From the NCBI GenBank assembly GCA_020636645.1, contig JACJXO010000009.1, positions 23,793 to 87,792 on the forward strand: a stretch of DNA of 64,000 nt. Reading direction: 5' to 3'. The notes beneath the pieces are model-generated. The model saw only the letters and a list, made by a program, of their open reading frames with translations. It searched no databases and was not told where the DNA came from. Shown here piece by piece: positions 34,383-43,586 of this stretch (the first letter of the stretch is position 1; every line of letters begins with the position of its first letter). A program made the position numbers and the translations under genes. Origin of the DNA: Chitinophagales bacterium (GTDB taxonomy: Bacteria > Bacteroidota > Bacteroidia > Chitinophagales > BACL12).

Positions 34383-34497
34383 GAGAGGTGCATATTGGGT
34401 GGATAATTCACTTTTTCCACATGTTCATTTGTCCTTGTGTTAACGATTTGTTAACGAGGTAGCTCTACCTTAGCAACGAATTTCCAACCTAAAACAA

Positions 34498-34734
34498 ATG
34501 ACTATGAAAGTACGTTTCACCTATCTGATGCTGGTGTTGACCATGGTCTGTTCGACTGCGTTCGGACAGGGTGTGACCACCGGCTCTATGAACGGTCTGG
34601 TGAAGGGTTCTGACGGAGAAACGCTGCCCGGCGCCAACGTTGTGGCGGTGCACACCCCGACAGGCACTTCTTATGGTACCGTAACCCGTGAAGACGGACG
34701 CTTTAACCTTCCCAAGGCGGCCCTTACACGGTGA
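34498..34734 (+). CDS. N-terminal fragment of a frameshifted TonB-dependent receptor
   Basis: This 78-codon frame encodes the signal peptide (MKVRFTYLMLVLTMVCSTAFGQ) and the first two thirds of a carboxypeptidase-regulatory-like domain (MNGLVKGSDGETLPGANV, TREDGRFNLP), then leaves the frame near 34718 and stops at 34734. The missing continuation (GGPYTVTISFIGYE) is in the next frame, read across 34718-34760. Together with the following frame it forms one receptor gene. The two frames overlap in a GTGA, so a coupled split gene is conceivable, but a break in the middle of a beta-sandwich argues for a frameshift. Confidence 0.75.
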   Translation: MTMKVRFTYLMLVLTMVCSTAFGQGVTTGSMNGLVKGSDGETLPGANVVAVHTPTGTSYGTVTREDGRFNLPKAALTR

Positions 34735-37700
34735 CCATTTCTTTTATCGGTTATGAGAACTATGTACAGAACGGGTTGAACATCAACCTCGGTCAGGACC
34801 TCTATCTCGCTGCCGACATGAAAGAATCAGGCGTGACCCTTCAGGCTGTGGAGATCAATGCCGGCTCTGATGTGATCAACGCTGACCGCACCGGTGCCAA
34901 AACCGTGGTGGATGAGGTTGCCATTAACACGGTACCCACCATTCAGCGTGACATTGCCGATTTCGCCAAGCTGACCCCGCAGGCCAGTGTGAACGGAGAA
35001 GGCATCAACATCGCCAACACCAACAACCGTTTCAATGCCATCTTCATTGATGGAGCGGTGAACAATGATGTGTTTGGTCTGGCAGCTTCCGGTACCAACG
35101 GTGGCCAGACGGGTATTTCGCCCATTGCCCTGGATGCGATAGAGCAGTTCCAGATATCTGTTGCACCTTATGATGTGACCCTGGGAGGTTTTGCCGGTGG
35201 TGGTATCAACGCTGTAACACGTTCCGGCACCAATCAGTATGAAGGTTCAGTGTATTTCTATACCAGGAACCAGAATTTTACAGGCCGCACCAACCCTTAC
35301 GTTTTTGACCCGCAGGATACGCTTGCACTGGATGATGAGGCACTCGATACGCTGCGTACCGCTGTACCTGATTATACATCCAACATTATGGGTATCCGGG
35401 TAGGAGGCCCTATCATCAAAGACAAGGCTTTCTTCTTCGTAAATGCTGAGTTGCAGCGTGAAGAGACCCCGCAGCCTTTTGTATTCGATAATTATCTGGG
35501 TGATCTGGAAGAAAGCGACATTACAGGTTTACAGAATTATCTGTCATCTGTTTACGGCTATGATGCAGGTGGTTTTCTGAATAACACCAGATTGCTCACT
35601 TCAGACAAGGTACTGGCCAAGATAGACTGGAACCTGAGTGATAAGCATAAACTGAGTATCCGCCACAGCTATGTGAAAGGAGTTTCTACCTCACCGGCTG
35701 CTTCTACTCCCACTACCATCAACTTTGAGAATGGCGGTATCTATTTCCCCAGCACCACCAACAGTTCTGCTCTGGAACTGAACTCACTCTTCAGCAATAC
35801 CATGTCGAACAACCTGATCATTGGTTATACCAATGTGAACGACGACAGGGATGCCATGGGTGCAGACTTTCCCAGAGTTCAGATCCGTGATGGTTCTGCC
35901 AATATCTTTTTTGGTTCTGAAGAATTCTCCACCGGTAACCAGCTTACCCAGAGCATTTTTACCATTACTGATAACCTGAAGTTGTATAAAGGTCAGCACA
36001 CCTTTACAATAGGTACACATAACGAATTCTATCACATCTACAACCTGTTCATTCGTCAGGCATTTGGTTCTTATGACTACCTGAGTCTGCAGGACTTCTA
36101 TGATGATGCCACACCGAACGACTATGCAGTGAGCTATTCACTCGTGGACGATGTAGTGGGTGATGGTTCTGCTGCTGCTGCAGATTTCAATGCCATGCAG
36201 CTGGCAGTATATGGTCAGGACAAGTACCAGGCCAGCGAGAAACTGTCTGTAACTGCAGGTATTCGTTTTGATCTGCCGGTTTACATGACCGATCCTTTTG
36301 TTGACACCTACTTCAATGATACAGCTGCTGCCAATATCGAAGCAGAAGGTTATGACCTGGGTGGTGCGCAGGCAGGACAGATGCCAGGTGCCAGCCTGCT
36401 GTTCAGCCCAAGGGTTGGATTCAACTATGATGTAATGGGCGACCAGACCTTCCAGATCCGTGGTGGTATTGGCATATTTACAAGCCGTATTCCCTGGGTT
36501 TGGCCTGCCGGAGCCTATACCAACAGTGGTGTGATTGTAGGTGGTCTGTTCAAGAACACCGCAGCAATTGAATCTGAGCTTCCTGAATTCACTTTCAATC
36601 CTGATCCATATACACAGTACACCCTTGCTGACTTTGGCGGCACTGATGCTGTACCGCAGGGTCAGCTGGATCTTTTTGTGGAAGACTTCAAATTCCCGCA
36701 GGTTCTTCGTGGCTCTGTTGGAGTTGACAAGAAGCTGCCATGGGATCTGTATGGTACAGTAGAATTCATCTATACCAAGACCCTGAACAATGTGGTCTAT
36801 TACAATGTAAACCAGGCTATGCCGGATGGTAATCTGACCGGAACTGATAACCGCCCATACTGGCCCAGCACTAAGATAGAAAGCCAGTACAGCAGGATCA
36901 TTCTGGGTGATAACACCAATGAAGGCTCAGGTTACACTTTCACTGCCCAGCTGCAGAAGAACTTTAACCGCAACTTTACTGCCAGTGTGGCATGGTCTTA
37001 TGGCGATGCCTATGCCATCAATGATGGTACATCTTCTCAGAACTCTTCACAGTGGAGGTTCATGGAGAATGTAAATGGTCGGAATGATCTCGCTCTGACT
37101 CGTTCTGATTTCTCTATGGGTCACCGTGTGGTGGGTTTCATCAGCAAGAGGTTTGAATACACAGATAATCTGGCTACCACACTTGCCTTGTATTACAATG
37201 GACAAAGTGGTCGTCCGTTCTCATACGTATATAACCTGTCTGTACAGGGAGATGACAGTGGCGTAGCTGATCTGATCTTTGTTCCGGGAAGCCAGAACGA
37301 TATCGTGCTGGTACAAACTGATGCAGCCGGAACTGTGGAAGAACAGTGGGATGCACTGGATGCCTACATCAGTAATGATGAATACCTGAACAGCCGTCGT
37401 GGTAACTATGCTGAGCGAAATGGAGACCGCACTCCGTTCGAAAACATGTTTGACCTGAAAGTTGTGCAGGATATTCAGATAAAAACAGGAGACAACCTGA
37501 ACACCCTTCAGTTGTCACTGGATATTCTGAACTTCGGAAACCTGCTGAACGCCCGCTGGGGTAATGACTACTTCCTGGTGAACGACAACTACAGTCTGAT
37601 TCGCTTTGAAGGATGGCAGGATGGCGAAAGTGGCGGTACTCCTACCTTCAGTTTCGTAGAACCGAAGAATGACATCTGGGGACTGAATGACCTGACCAGT

Positions 37701-37742
37701 CGCTGGAGAATGCAGCTGGGAGTTCGTTACATCTTTAACTAA
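34731..37742 (+). CDS. Oar-like TonB-dependent receptor, main part after frameshift
   Basis: The frame starts with a GTG of convenience at 34731; the real coding sequence continues from the fragment upstream and is open before it (GGPYT is encoded at about 34718-34731). Domains: end of the regulatory sandwich (ISFIGYENYVQNG), plug (about residues 50-180, VDEVAINTVPTIQRDIADF and INAVTRSGTNQYEGS), then a barrel to the end, closing with LGVRYIFN. The layout and the RSGTNxxEGS motif resemble Oar-like receptors. Full length with the fragment is about 1080 residues, a normal size. Unless the frameshift is an assembly error, the copy is not exported. A strong terminator follows. Confidence 0.85.
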   Translation: MTISFIGYENYVQNGLNINLGQDLYLAADMKESGVTLQAVEINAGSDVINADRTGAKTVVDEVAINTVPTIQRDIADFAKLTPQASVNGEGINIANTNNRFNAIFIDGAVNNDVFGLAASGTNGGQTGISPIALDAIEQFQISVAPYDVTLGGFAGGGINAVTRSGTNQYEGSVYFYTRNQNFTGRTNPYVFDPQDTLALDDEALDTLRTAVPDYTSNIMGIRVGGPIIKDKAFFFVNAELQREETPQPFVFDNYLGDLEESDITGLQNYLSSVYGYDAGGFLNNTRLLTSDKVLAKIDWNLSDKHKLSIRHSYVKGVSTSPAASTPTTINFENGGIYFPSTTNSSALELNSLFSNTMSNNLIIGYTNVNDDRDAMGADFPRVQIRDGSANIFFGSEEFSTGNQLTQSIFTITDNLKLYKGQHTFTIGTHNEFYHIYNLFIRQAFGSYDYLSLQDFYDDATPNDYAVSYSLVDDVVGDGSAAAADFNAMQLAVYGQDKYQASEKLSVTAGIRFDLPVYMTDPFVDTYFNDTAAANIEAEGYDLGGAQAGQMPGASLLFSPRVGFNYDVMGDQTFQIRGGIGIFTSRIPWVWPAGAYTNSGVIVGGLFKNTAAIESELPEFTFNPDPYTQYTLADFGGTDAVPQGQLDLFVEDFKFPQVLRGSVGVDKKLPWDLYGTVEFIYTKTLNNVVYYNVNQAMPDGNLTGTDNRPYWPSTKIESQYSRIILGDNTNEGSGYTFTAQLQKNFNRNFTASVAWSYGDAYAINDGTSSQNSSQWRFMENVNGRNDLALTRSDFSMGHRVVGFISKRFEYTDNLATTLALYYNGQSGRPFSYVYNLSVQGDDSGVADLIFVPGSQNDIVLVQTDAAGTVEEQWDALDAYISNDEYLNSRRGNYAERNGDRTPFENMFDLKVVQDIQIKTGDNLNTLQLSLDILNFGNLLNARWGNDYFLVNDNYSLIRFEGWQDGESGGTPTFSFVEPKNDIWGLNDLTSRWRMQLGVRYIFN

Positions 37743-37762
37743 GACCAGAAAATCCGATTTTT

Positions 37763-37788
37763 AAAGAGTCGCCCACGGGCGACTCTTT
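37763..37788 (+). terminator. Rho-independent terminator after the Oar-like receptor
   Basis: A 12-bp stem (AAAGAGTCGCCC at 37763-37774 with GGGCGACTCTTT at 37777-37788) around a 2-nt centre, followed by five more T and a G-run. It lies 20 bp after the receptor stop. Confidence 0.9.
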
Positions 37789-37888
37789 TTTTTGGGGGGG
37801 TGAGCAGTGAGTAGTTGAATATTGGACAGGCAAGTTAGAAGATCCGTTGTGTCTCCTGGCACACTGTTACTTTTTCCATTCCGCATTC

Positions 37889-37904
37889 CCTGCCTAACGG
37901 CAGG
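37889..37904. repeat. Short inverted repeat CCTGCC-TAAC-GGCAGG
   Basis: A 6-bp stem with a 4-nt loop, extended by another CAGG, just beyond the candidate RNA. A related CTGTCTGCCGGACAG insert occurs in the repeat array at about 55799. It lacks a T-run, so I regard it as a dispersed repeat more than a terminator, though it could help end the RNA. Confidence 0.5.
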
Positions 37905-37919
37905 CAGGCGCCTTTCAGG

Positions 37920-38110
37920 TACCTGATACTCATTCTAACAAACGAAGAAAGCGGACCCGAACGTGCAGTCCGAACCCGCTTTCGCAGATGCTTTGTCCGT
38001 GAACAAACTACCTGCATCTGAACTTCGTCAGCATTCCTTTCTTTCGTCCGGAACTGCCTTCCTTTCGGTTGGTGGGCTACCTTGCGGTTCTGCCCTCTGA
38101 TCATTCAGGT
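37920..38110 (-). ncRNA. Candidate structured small RNA, about 190 nt, family not recognised
   Basis: Read on the minus strand from about 38110 to 37920. Helices: P1, TACCTGA (38111-38105) with TCAGGTA (37926-37920) closing the ends; P2, GGGC/GCCC (38074-38095) with an inner ACC-GCAA-GGT tetraloop hairpin; P3, 38050-38057 with 38031-38037 (one bulge); P4, CAGATGC/GCATCTG (37985-38020) with an inner TTTGT/ACAAA stem; P5, a 12-bp stem 37948-37959 with 37971-37982 that contains three G-U pairs. The G-U pairs would be A-C mismatches on the plus strand, so the minus strand is favoured. A promoter precedes it. It does not match RNase P, tmRNA, SRP or tRNA as I know them. A short reading frame across it gives a basic, low-quality sequence. 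Confidence 0.55.
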
Positions 38111-38114
38111 ATTC

Positions 38115-38145
38115 CAAACATACTGCAAGAGTGCACGCAAGTCAA
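38115..38145 (-). promoter_or_regulatory. Bacteroidota promoter for the candidate small RNA
   Basis: Minus-strand TATGTTTG (38122-38115) is a perfect TAnnTTTG -7 box and a TTG -33 element (38145-38143) lies exactly 20 bp upstream, the best two-part promoter in the window. Transcription would start near 38108-38110, at the 5' strand of helix P1. Confidence 0.65.
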
Positions 38146-38196
38146 TAGTCAGTGACCCGATTTTCTGTTCATCAAATGCACAAAAGCGGAACAAGG

Positions 38197-40419
38197 TCAA
38201 TTGCCCGACTTGAAGATCGTCTGAACCAGGTTTTCCTGTCCGTAATAAGATATTTGGTACAACCCATCCGGCCATGCTGATCCGTCAATGAAATACTGCC
38301 CTTTTTCAGAAACGCTCTTCCATACAACTTGTCCGCTGCTGCTTGTAATGCATACCGTTGCTGATTCAGGTAAGACCAATGTGAACGAAGAGTAAAACGG
38401 GTTTGGAAAGAACTGGAAGTTTTTGTTGTCTGCAATAAGCACATCGGTCAGACCGCTTACATTTGATTCGCCTTTAGTATCTATAGTGGTCAGCCGATAG
38501 TAATTGGTACCCACCACCGGATTCTCATCAAAGAGCTCATATTGCCTGGATTCTGCAGAGTTACCGGCACCGGCAATCTCACCAATGGAGTGGAAGGTAA
38601 AACCATCGGCCGAATGTTCAACCAGATAAGAAAGGTTATTCCATTCGCTTTCCGTCTTCCAGCTGATCAACACCTTTTGACCCACCGGCACGGCACTGAA
38701 TTGAACAAGTTCTATTGGGAGGACACCACAATCATCAACCGTCATAGTGAATGTGGCAGTTCTTGTAATACCGCATGCGTCAGTAACATCGCAGGTATAA
38801 ACCCAAACGCCGTCTCCGCAGGAAAATACTGTTGTATCTGAACTGGTTGAACCATCAGTCCAAACGTATGTATAAGGAGGCACTCCATAGTCGGGTGTGG
38901 GATCCAGTACTGTGGTGATGCAGCAATCAGGTCCTACTGACAGAGAGCCGCTGCCATCTGCTGCATCTCCCAATGTTTCCAGGTTATGACCTTTCAGAGT
39001 GATGCTCCAGGTGTTGTTGTTCATGCGCTGGCAGGGTAGCGTTCCGGTGCAATCTGTTCCATTGGCAGCGCAGTAGCAATAGCTGTTAAAGATGTCAAAT
39101 GTAACGGTGCCATTGCATTCAGGGGTCAGACAGTCAACGGTTTCATCCATAGCGTAGCCTGAGGCTGAACAGGTGCCTGTTGATGCCAGATTGCAACTCC
39201 AGAAAAAGGGCGAAATGGGAGATCTGCCGCAGGGCCCTTCCATGTAGAATCCTGCGTCAGACATCCAGCATGCACCGCATCCGCCTGCACCCACTACAGA
39301 ACGGTATTCTGCTGCGAAAGTGGCTCCGGTAATTGTACAGTTGGCCGGCTTGGTAACCGTCAGACTGTAAATACAATTGTTGGTGGTCATACCACACCAT
39401 TCTCCATTGAAACGAAATTCCATGGATCCGGACGAGTAGGTGGCCGAGCTGGTTACCAGTGGATCTATTGTTAGCGGATAGATCAGAGAAGGGTCATTCA
39501 TCCAATGAATGGGAATGATCACAGATAAGGCATTATCAGAAGATAGTTCATAATTGCAAACGAGCTGGCCATCGCGGGTACCGGAGGCATCATAGGTATA
39601 GGCAGGATCGATGGTCCAGTTGACCGTCCGGGTACCATGGGCAGAGATCAGCAGGTTTCCCCGCCAGGATTGTGTGTCTGTCCATTGGCCTTCATCAGGT
39701 TCAATGCTATAACCAGCAGGCAGATCTAAATGGTCGCGAATGATCAGTTGCCCGCCTGTAAGACCCGGGTTGATCCTGATCTCAAAGTTGCTTTTGACAG
39801 TCTCCAGCTGAAAAGCAATAATAAGGTCAATGCCTGGCCAGATATCGGTCACTTTAATTCCATTCTCACCAACTGTGTACTGCGACCAGTCAGCCAGCCC
39901 AAGCATTTCTTCTGTGCCATCAGCACGCCTGTGTATCAGTTCCAGATCGCGATTAAAAAGCAAGTTTCCTGATGGAGATTCCATTCCCGTTTGTTTATTG
40001 GGAATATCCAGAAATGACGGGGTGTATTGCCAGGTGCTTCGGTACAGGCCATCGCCGGCTGGATATAATCGAGGATCGAGGGAACGAAGAAAACCATTCG
40101 GGTCATGAAATGCAGAGGTGCCTGCAAATTGTTGTGAGTAGATCTCATTCGGATCTATGGTGCTGATAAAGTATCTGGAATCAGGAGTTCTTTTTTCAAT
40201 GACCTCTGCACATGATTCACATGGCGACTGATAAGGCAATATGCCATATTCAGGATGGTCCTCAAGAGAGGATAATTGCTGCAACGCATGCTGATCAGTG
40301 ACCCGGTGTGACGGGAAATCAGTCAGGTTGGGCGTCCACGCCATCATCACCTCCTGCGAAAACAAAGTCGGGGAGGAGAGTATAACCAACAAGAAAGTGC
40401 GGAGTAATTGTCTGACCAT
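38197..40419 (-). CDS. Large exported protein with T9SS sorting domain, 740 aa
   Basis: Signal peptide at 1-21 (FLLVILSSPTLFSQ). Residues about 130-330 (NRDLELIHRRADGTEEML, WPGIDLIIAFQ, YPLTIDPLV) resemble the N-terminal domain of large Bacteroidota SBBP/gliding-type adhesins. A Cys-rich region follows (about 340-530, many CxxC-type pairs such as GCGACW and SYCYCAANGTDC), then a fibronectin-like domain (VLISWKTESEWNNLSYLVEHS) and a T9SS type A sorting domain (FQFFPNPFYSSF to the end). It should be secreted and surface-attached. It is on the opposite strand from the PKD operon, 209 bp away. Function unknown. Confidence 0.8.
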   Translation of the reverse strand: MVRQLLRTFLLVILSSPTLFSQEVMMAWTPNLTDFPSHRVTDQHALQQLSSLEDHPEYGILPYQSPCESCAEVIEKRTPDSRYFISTIDPNEIYSQQFAGTSAFHDPNGFLRSLDPRLYPAGDGLYRSTWQYTPSFLDIPNKQTGMESPSGNLLFNRDLELIHRRADGTEEMLGLADWSQYTVGENGIKVTDIWPGIDLIIAFQLETVKSNFEIRINPGLTGGQLIIRDHLDLPAGYSIEPDEGQWTDTQSWRGNLLISAHGTRTVNWTIDPAYTYDASGTRDGQLVCNYELSSDNALSVIIPIHWMNDPSLIYPLTIDPLVTSSATYSSGSMEFRFNGEWCGMTTNNCIYSLTVTKPANCTITGATFAAEYRSVVGAGGCGACWMSDAGFYMEGPCGRSPISPFFWSCNLASTGTCSASGYAMDETVDCLTPECNGTVTFDIFNSYCYCAANGTDCTGTLPCQRMNNNTWSITLKGHNLETLGDAADGSGSLSVGPDCCITTVLDPTPDYGVPPYTYVWTDGSTSSDTTVFSCGDGVWVYTCDVTDACGITRTATFTMTVDDCGVLPIELVQFSAVPVGQKVLISWKTESEWNNLSYLVEHSADGFTFHSIGEIAGAGNSAESRQYELFDENPVVGTNYYRLTTIDTKGESNVSGLTDVLIADNKNFQFFPNPFYSSFTLVLPESATVCITSSSGQVVWKSVSEKGQYFIDGSAWPDGLYQISYYGQENLVQTIFKSGN

Positions 40420-40628
40420 AGGATTGGGGTTTGAGGATGGCCACTCTGCAGCAGGGTCTGTATTTCTTTCCGAAAGTTAAACAATCATTAACCGAATATC
40501 AAAATCAGCCGATCCAGGTTTTCTGCAAGACAATTGTCAGATGGTTTCCAGCAGTTATCCTGTATCATGTGTTACAAGTCAGTTCTAATGGCGGATTGCT
40601 TAATTTTAACAGATTAGACCTAGCACAC

Positions 40629-43571
40629 ATGCGTAACTCCTTATGCGGGCTGTTGATGATTTTAGCAACAAATGCGATAGCCCAGGTACCCGATGATGTA
40701 TTTCAGTTTGCCATGGGGGGCACTCTTTCAGAGGCAGATGGCAATATTCTGGCCCTTGATGATGGCGGATTGATCATGGTTTGTGAGTCCAACTCTCCGG
40801 TTGGAGGGATCAAATCTGAAGCCATTGGCTCCTATGATGTATGGGTCTTGCGCATGGATGCTGAAAGAAATATTGTGTGGGATCATTGCTACGGCGGTGG
40901 GAATAACGAATATAACCCGCGTATCGTTCAAGCAGGCGACGGTGGGTTTATCATAGCGTGTGAGTCGTCGTCAGGCCTCGGAGGATCGAAGACCGTCGTG
41001 AACTATGGCTCTACAGATATCTGGGTCTTTAAGATAGACAGCCTTGGTTCTTTGGTGTGGCAGCAGGGGTTAGGAGGATCAAACACGGAGTCCATGGGTT
41101 CTGTTCTCCACACCAGTACCGATCAGGTGGTACTTGGCATCATCTCAAATTCCGGGATAAGCGGAACAAAATCAGTTGCCAGTATGGGTGGTAGTGACAT
41201 CTGGATAGTAAAACTGGATGACTCAGGCAATATCATGTGGCAATCCAGGGCAGGTACCGTTTTTACCGAAGGTTGTGGTTTCAGTGCATGGGCTGAAAGA
41301 CCAGACGGAAATTACCTGATGGCAGCCTATTCCAATGCCGGGTTTACCGGTGATAAGACAGTTTCAGGTTACGGCGATTATGATTACTGGATCCTGGAGT
41401 TTGACACAAATGGAGTTATCGTGTGGCAGGATGATCTTGGGTGGACCGGTTCTGATATTCCTAATACGATCATTTCTACACTTGACGGCGGTTTCGTGGT
41501 TGGCGGTTATTCAGGGTCATCAATGGGTGGCGATAAATCAGAGGGCAGCTATGGATCTGTTGACTTCTGGGTGCTGAAATTTGGTGCAGACCGCCTTCTG
41601 GACTGGGATAAGACATACGGCGGAGGCAGCAGTGATTACGGTCCCTTTGCATTACTGGAATGGCCTGATCAATCGATCGTAATTGGCGGATACAGTACCA
41701 GTTTGCCGGGCGGAAATAAAACGGCACCGTACATAGGCAGTTCTGACTATTGGGTAATAAGAACGGATGAGACCGGTGCGATCATCTGGCAGCAATCTTT
41801 TGGCGGATCTTCTTCTGATTACTTGTATGACCTTGTATCTACAAATGATTTCGGCCTGCTCATTACCGGCACATCCGGCTCAGGTCTGGAGGGGAATAAG
41901 ACAGTGGCTTCGGCAGGTTTACAGGATATATGGTTGGTGGAACTGGAAGCTTCTGATGTTTGCCCCATATCAGATATAACAATTGATACCATCCTCTATA
42001 ATGAGAACCTTACGCTTGCCGATGGCGGTATCGCAGATAGTACAGGCACCTGGGTGGTCATGGTGGATGAAAGCGGTTGCACCATCACCTACACCTATAA
42101 TATTCAGATCATCCGCACACCAGTGGTAAACTTCACCTATTCAGCAGATCTCCTGGAGGTGAGTTTTACGGACCTGTCAGAGAATGAACCCGATTCCTGG
42201 CTGTGGTATTTTGGTGATGGTACCACCTCTGCAGAACAAGATCCGGTGCATACCTATGCAACAGCCGGTACACATGCTGTTTGTCTGCAGGCAGGCAACG
42301 CAGCAGGATCAGCATTCAGCTGTGCACTGATAGAGATCAGCGATGCCACAGCACCCGTTGCCGATTTCAGCTGGGAGACCATCGGCGATACGACCTACTT
42401 CACAGACCTTTCTGCACCGGCGCCTACCAGCTGGATCTGGCTGTTCGGCGATGGTACTGCGGGCTCAGGACAATATCCCACCCACAACTATGCTGTATCC
42501 GGTACCTACCCGGTCTGCATGAAGGCCATCAATGCCGGTGGTAACGATATCATCTGCCAACTGGTAGATGTCTGTGTGCCTGTACAACTGAGTATTGCAG
42601 GAACCGACAGCTTGTGCCCCGGGGCACTGATCTTTATTAACTCTACATTGGCAGAAGCGTCCTCTTTTCAATGGTTTAAAGACGGACTTCCATATGCAGG
42701 AGCAGGTGCAACGGCCAGCACCCTGATGGCCATAGACGCAGGCTCTTATACCATGAGCTATACCGACGCAGCCGGCTGTACAGATACCACAGATGTTATC
42801 AATCTCTATGATGCAGAACTTCCTGTTGTAACCCTGGAGCTGGAGAATGATCAGTTGTGTAATCAGGATGGCCTGATCACCCTCTCAGGTGGCATGCCCG
42901 CAGGAGGTACCTACTTCGGACCCGGAGTAACCGACGGAGTTCATGTGAATACAGCCATGCTGCTACCCGGCGAGTATATAATCAGCTATGCATATGGAGA
43001 TATCTGTACTGCAGAAGCAACAGATACGATCTGGGTGAATCTCAATCCATCAGCTTCTGCAACTGTTGGCTCAGCCAGCAATAATCTTTGCGTGAATACA
43101 CCTGTTGTACTGCTAGCCAACAGCGGAGCCGGATACACCTACCAGTGGTATCGCAACAATACCCTGTTACCGGGAGAAACATCACTGGCTTACCTGGCAT
43201 CAACCCCGGGTAACTACCAGGTAGAAGTGACCAGTGCTGAAGGATGTTCAAGACTTTCCGCCAAACGCAAAGTGGTGAGCAGTGGATGTCGCGAAGCATC
43301 AGACGCCGATGCTCAGTTCCTGGTATTTCCGAACCCTTCATCCGGAAATGTCCAGGTGTACTATGCGTCAGAAAAGGAACTTATAGGTCCGGTTTTACTT
43401 ACCATTCTGGATACTCAGGGCCGGATGGTCTGGCAAAGCCAGCCTGTAGCACAGAACAAGATGGTCTCAGAAACAGTAAATACAGACCTTCCAACCGGAA
43501 TGTATGTAATCCGATTGCAAACCGGAACAGGGGAACAGTACTCTGAGTCATTGATGATTACACAGGAATAA
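40629..43571 (+). CDS. PKD-domain T9SS surface protein, tandem copy 1
   Basis: 980 residues from the ATG at 40629 (MRNSLCGLLMILATNAIAQ, a signal peptide); the frame is open 66 codons further upstream but without signal features. Residues about 25-440 hold seven or eight repeats of ~57 residues with the pattern D-x-W-[VI]-[LV]-K-x-D-x-x-G-x-x-x-W-[DQ]-x-x-x-G-G, probably a beta-propeller. Two PKD domains follow (FTYSADLLEVSFTDLSEN and FSWETIGDTTYFTDLS, each with GDGT), two Ig-like domains (FQWFKDGLPY, YQWYRNNTLLPG) and a T9SS type A tail (FLVFPNPSSG to ITQE). First gene of a four-gene operon. Likely an adhesin or matrix protein. Confidence 0.85.
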   Translation: MRNSLCGLLMILATNAIAQVPDDVFQFAMGGTLSEADGNILALDDGGLIMVCESNSPVGGIKSEAIGSYDVWVLRMDAERNIVWDHCYGGGNNEYNPRIVQAGDGGFIIACESSSGLGGSKTVVNYGSTDIWVFKIDSLGSLVWQQGLGGSNTESMGSVLHTSTDQVVLGIISNSGISGTKSVASMGGSDIWIVKLDDSGNIMWQSRAGTVFTEGCGFSAWAERPDGNYLMAAYSNAGFTGDKTVSGYGDYDYWILEFDTNGVIVWQDDLGWTGSDIPNTIISTLDGGFVVGGYSGSSMGGDKSEGSYGSVDFWVLKFGADRLLDWDKTYGGGSSDYGPFALLEWPDQSIVIGGYSTSLPGGNKTAPYIGSSDYWVIRTDETGAIIWQQSFGGSSSDYLYDLVSTNDFGLLITGTSGSGLEGNKTVASAGLQDIWLVELEASDVCPISDITIDTILYNENLTLADGGIADSTGTWVVMVDESGCTITYTYNIQIIRTPVVNFTYSADLLEVSFTDLSENEPDSWLWYFGDGTTSAEQDPVHTYATAGTHAVCLQAGNAAGSAFSCALIEISDATAPVADFSWETIGDTTYFTDLSAPAPTSWIWLFGDGTAGSGQYPTHNYAVSGTYPVCMKAINAGGNDIICQLVDVCVPVQLSIAGTDSLCPGALIFINSTLAEASSFQWFKDGLPYAGAGATASTLMAIDAGSYTMSYTDAAGCTDTTDVINLYDAELPVVTLELENDQLCNQDGLITLSGGMPAGGTYFGPGVTDGVHVNTAMLLPGEYIISYAYGDICTAEATDTIWVNLNPSASATVGSASNNLCVNTPVVLLANSGAGYTYQWYRNNTLLPGETSLAYLASTPGNYQVEVTSAEGCSRLSAKRKVVSSGCREASDADAQFLVFPNPSSGNVQVYYASEKELIGPVLLTILDTQGRMVWQSQPVAQNKMVSETVNTDLPTGMYVIRLQTGTGEQYSESLMITQE

Positions 43572-43586
43572 ATAATAATATAATAT

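Noticed and set aside
37835..38104. 89-codon minus-strand frame
   Set aside because: Very basic, no domain, no good start; overlaps the candidate structured RNA, which explains the region better.
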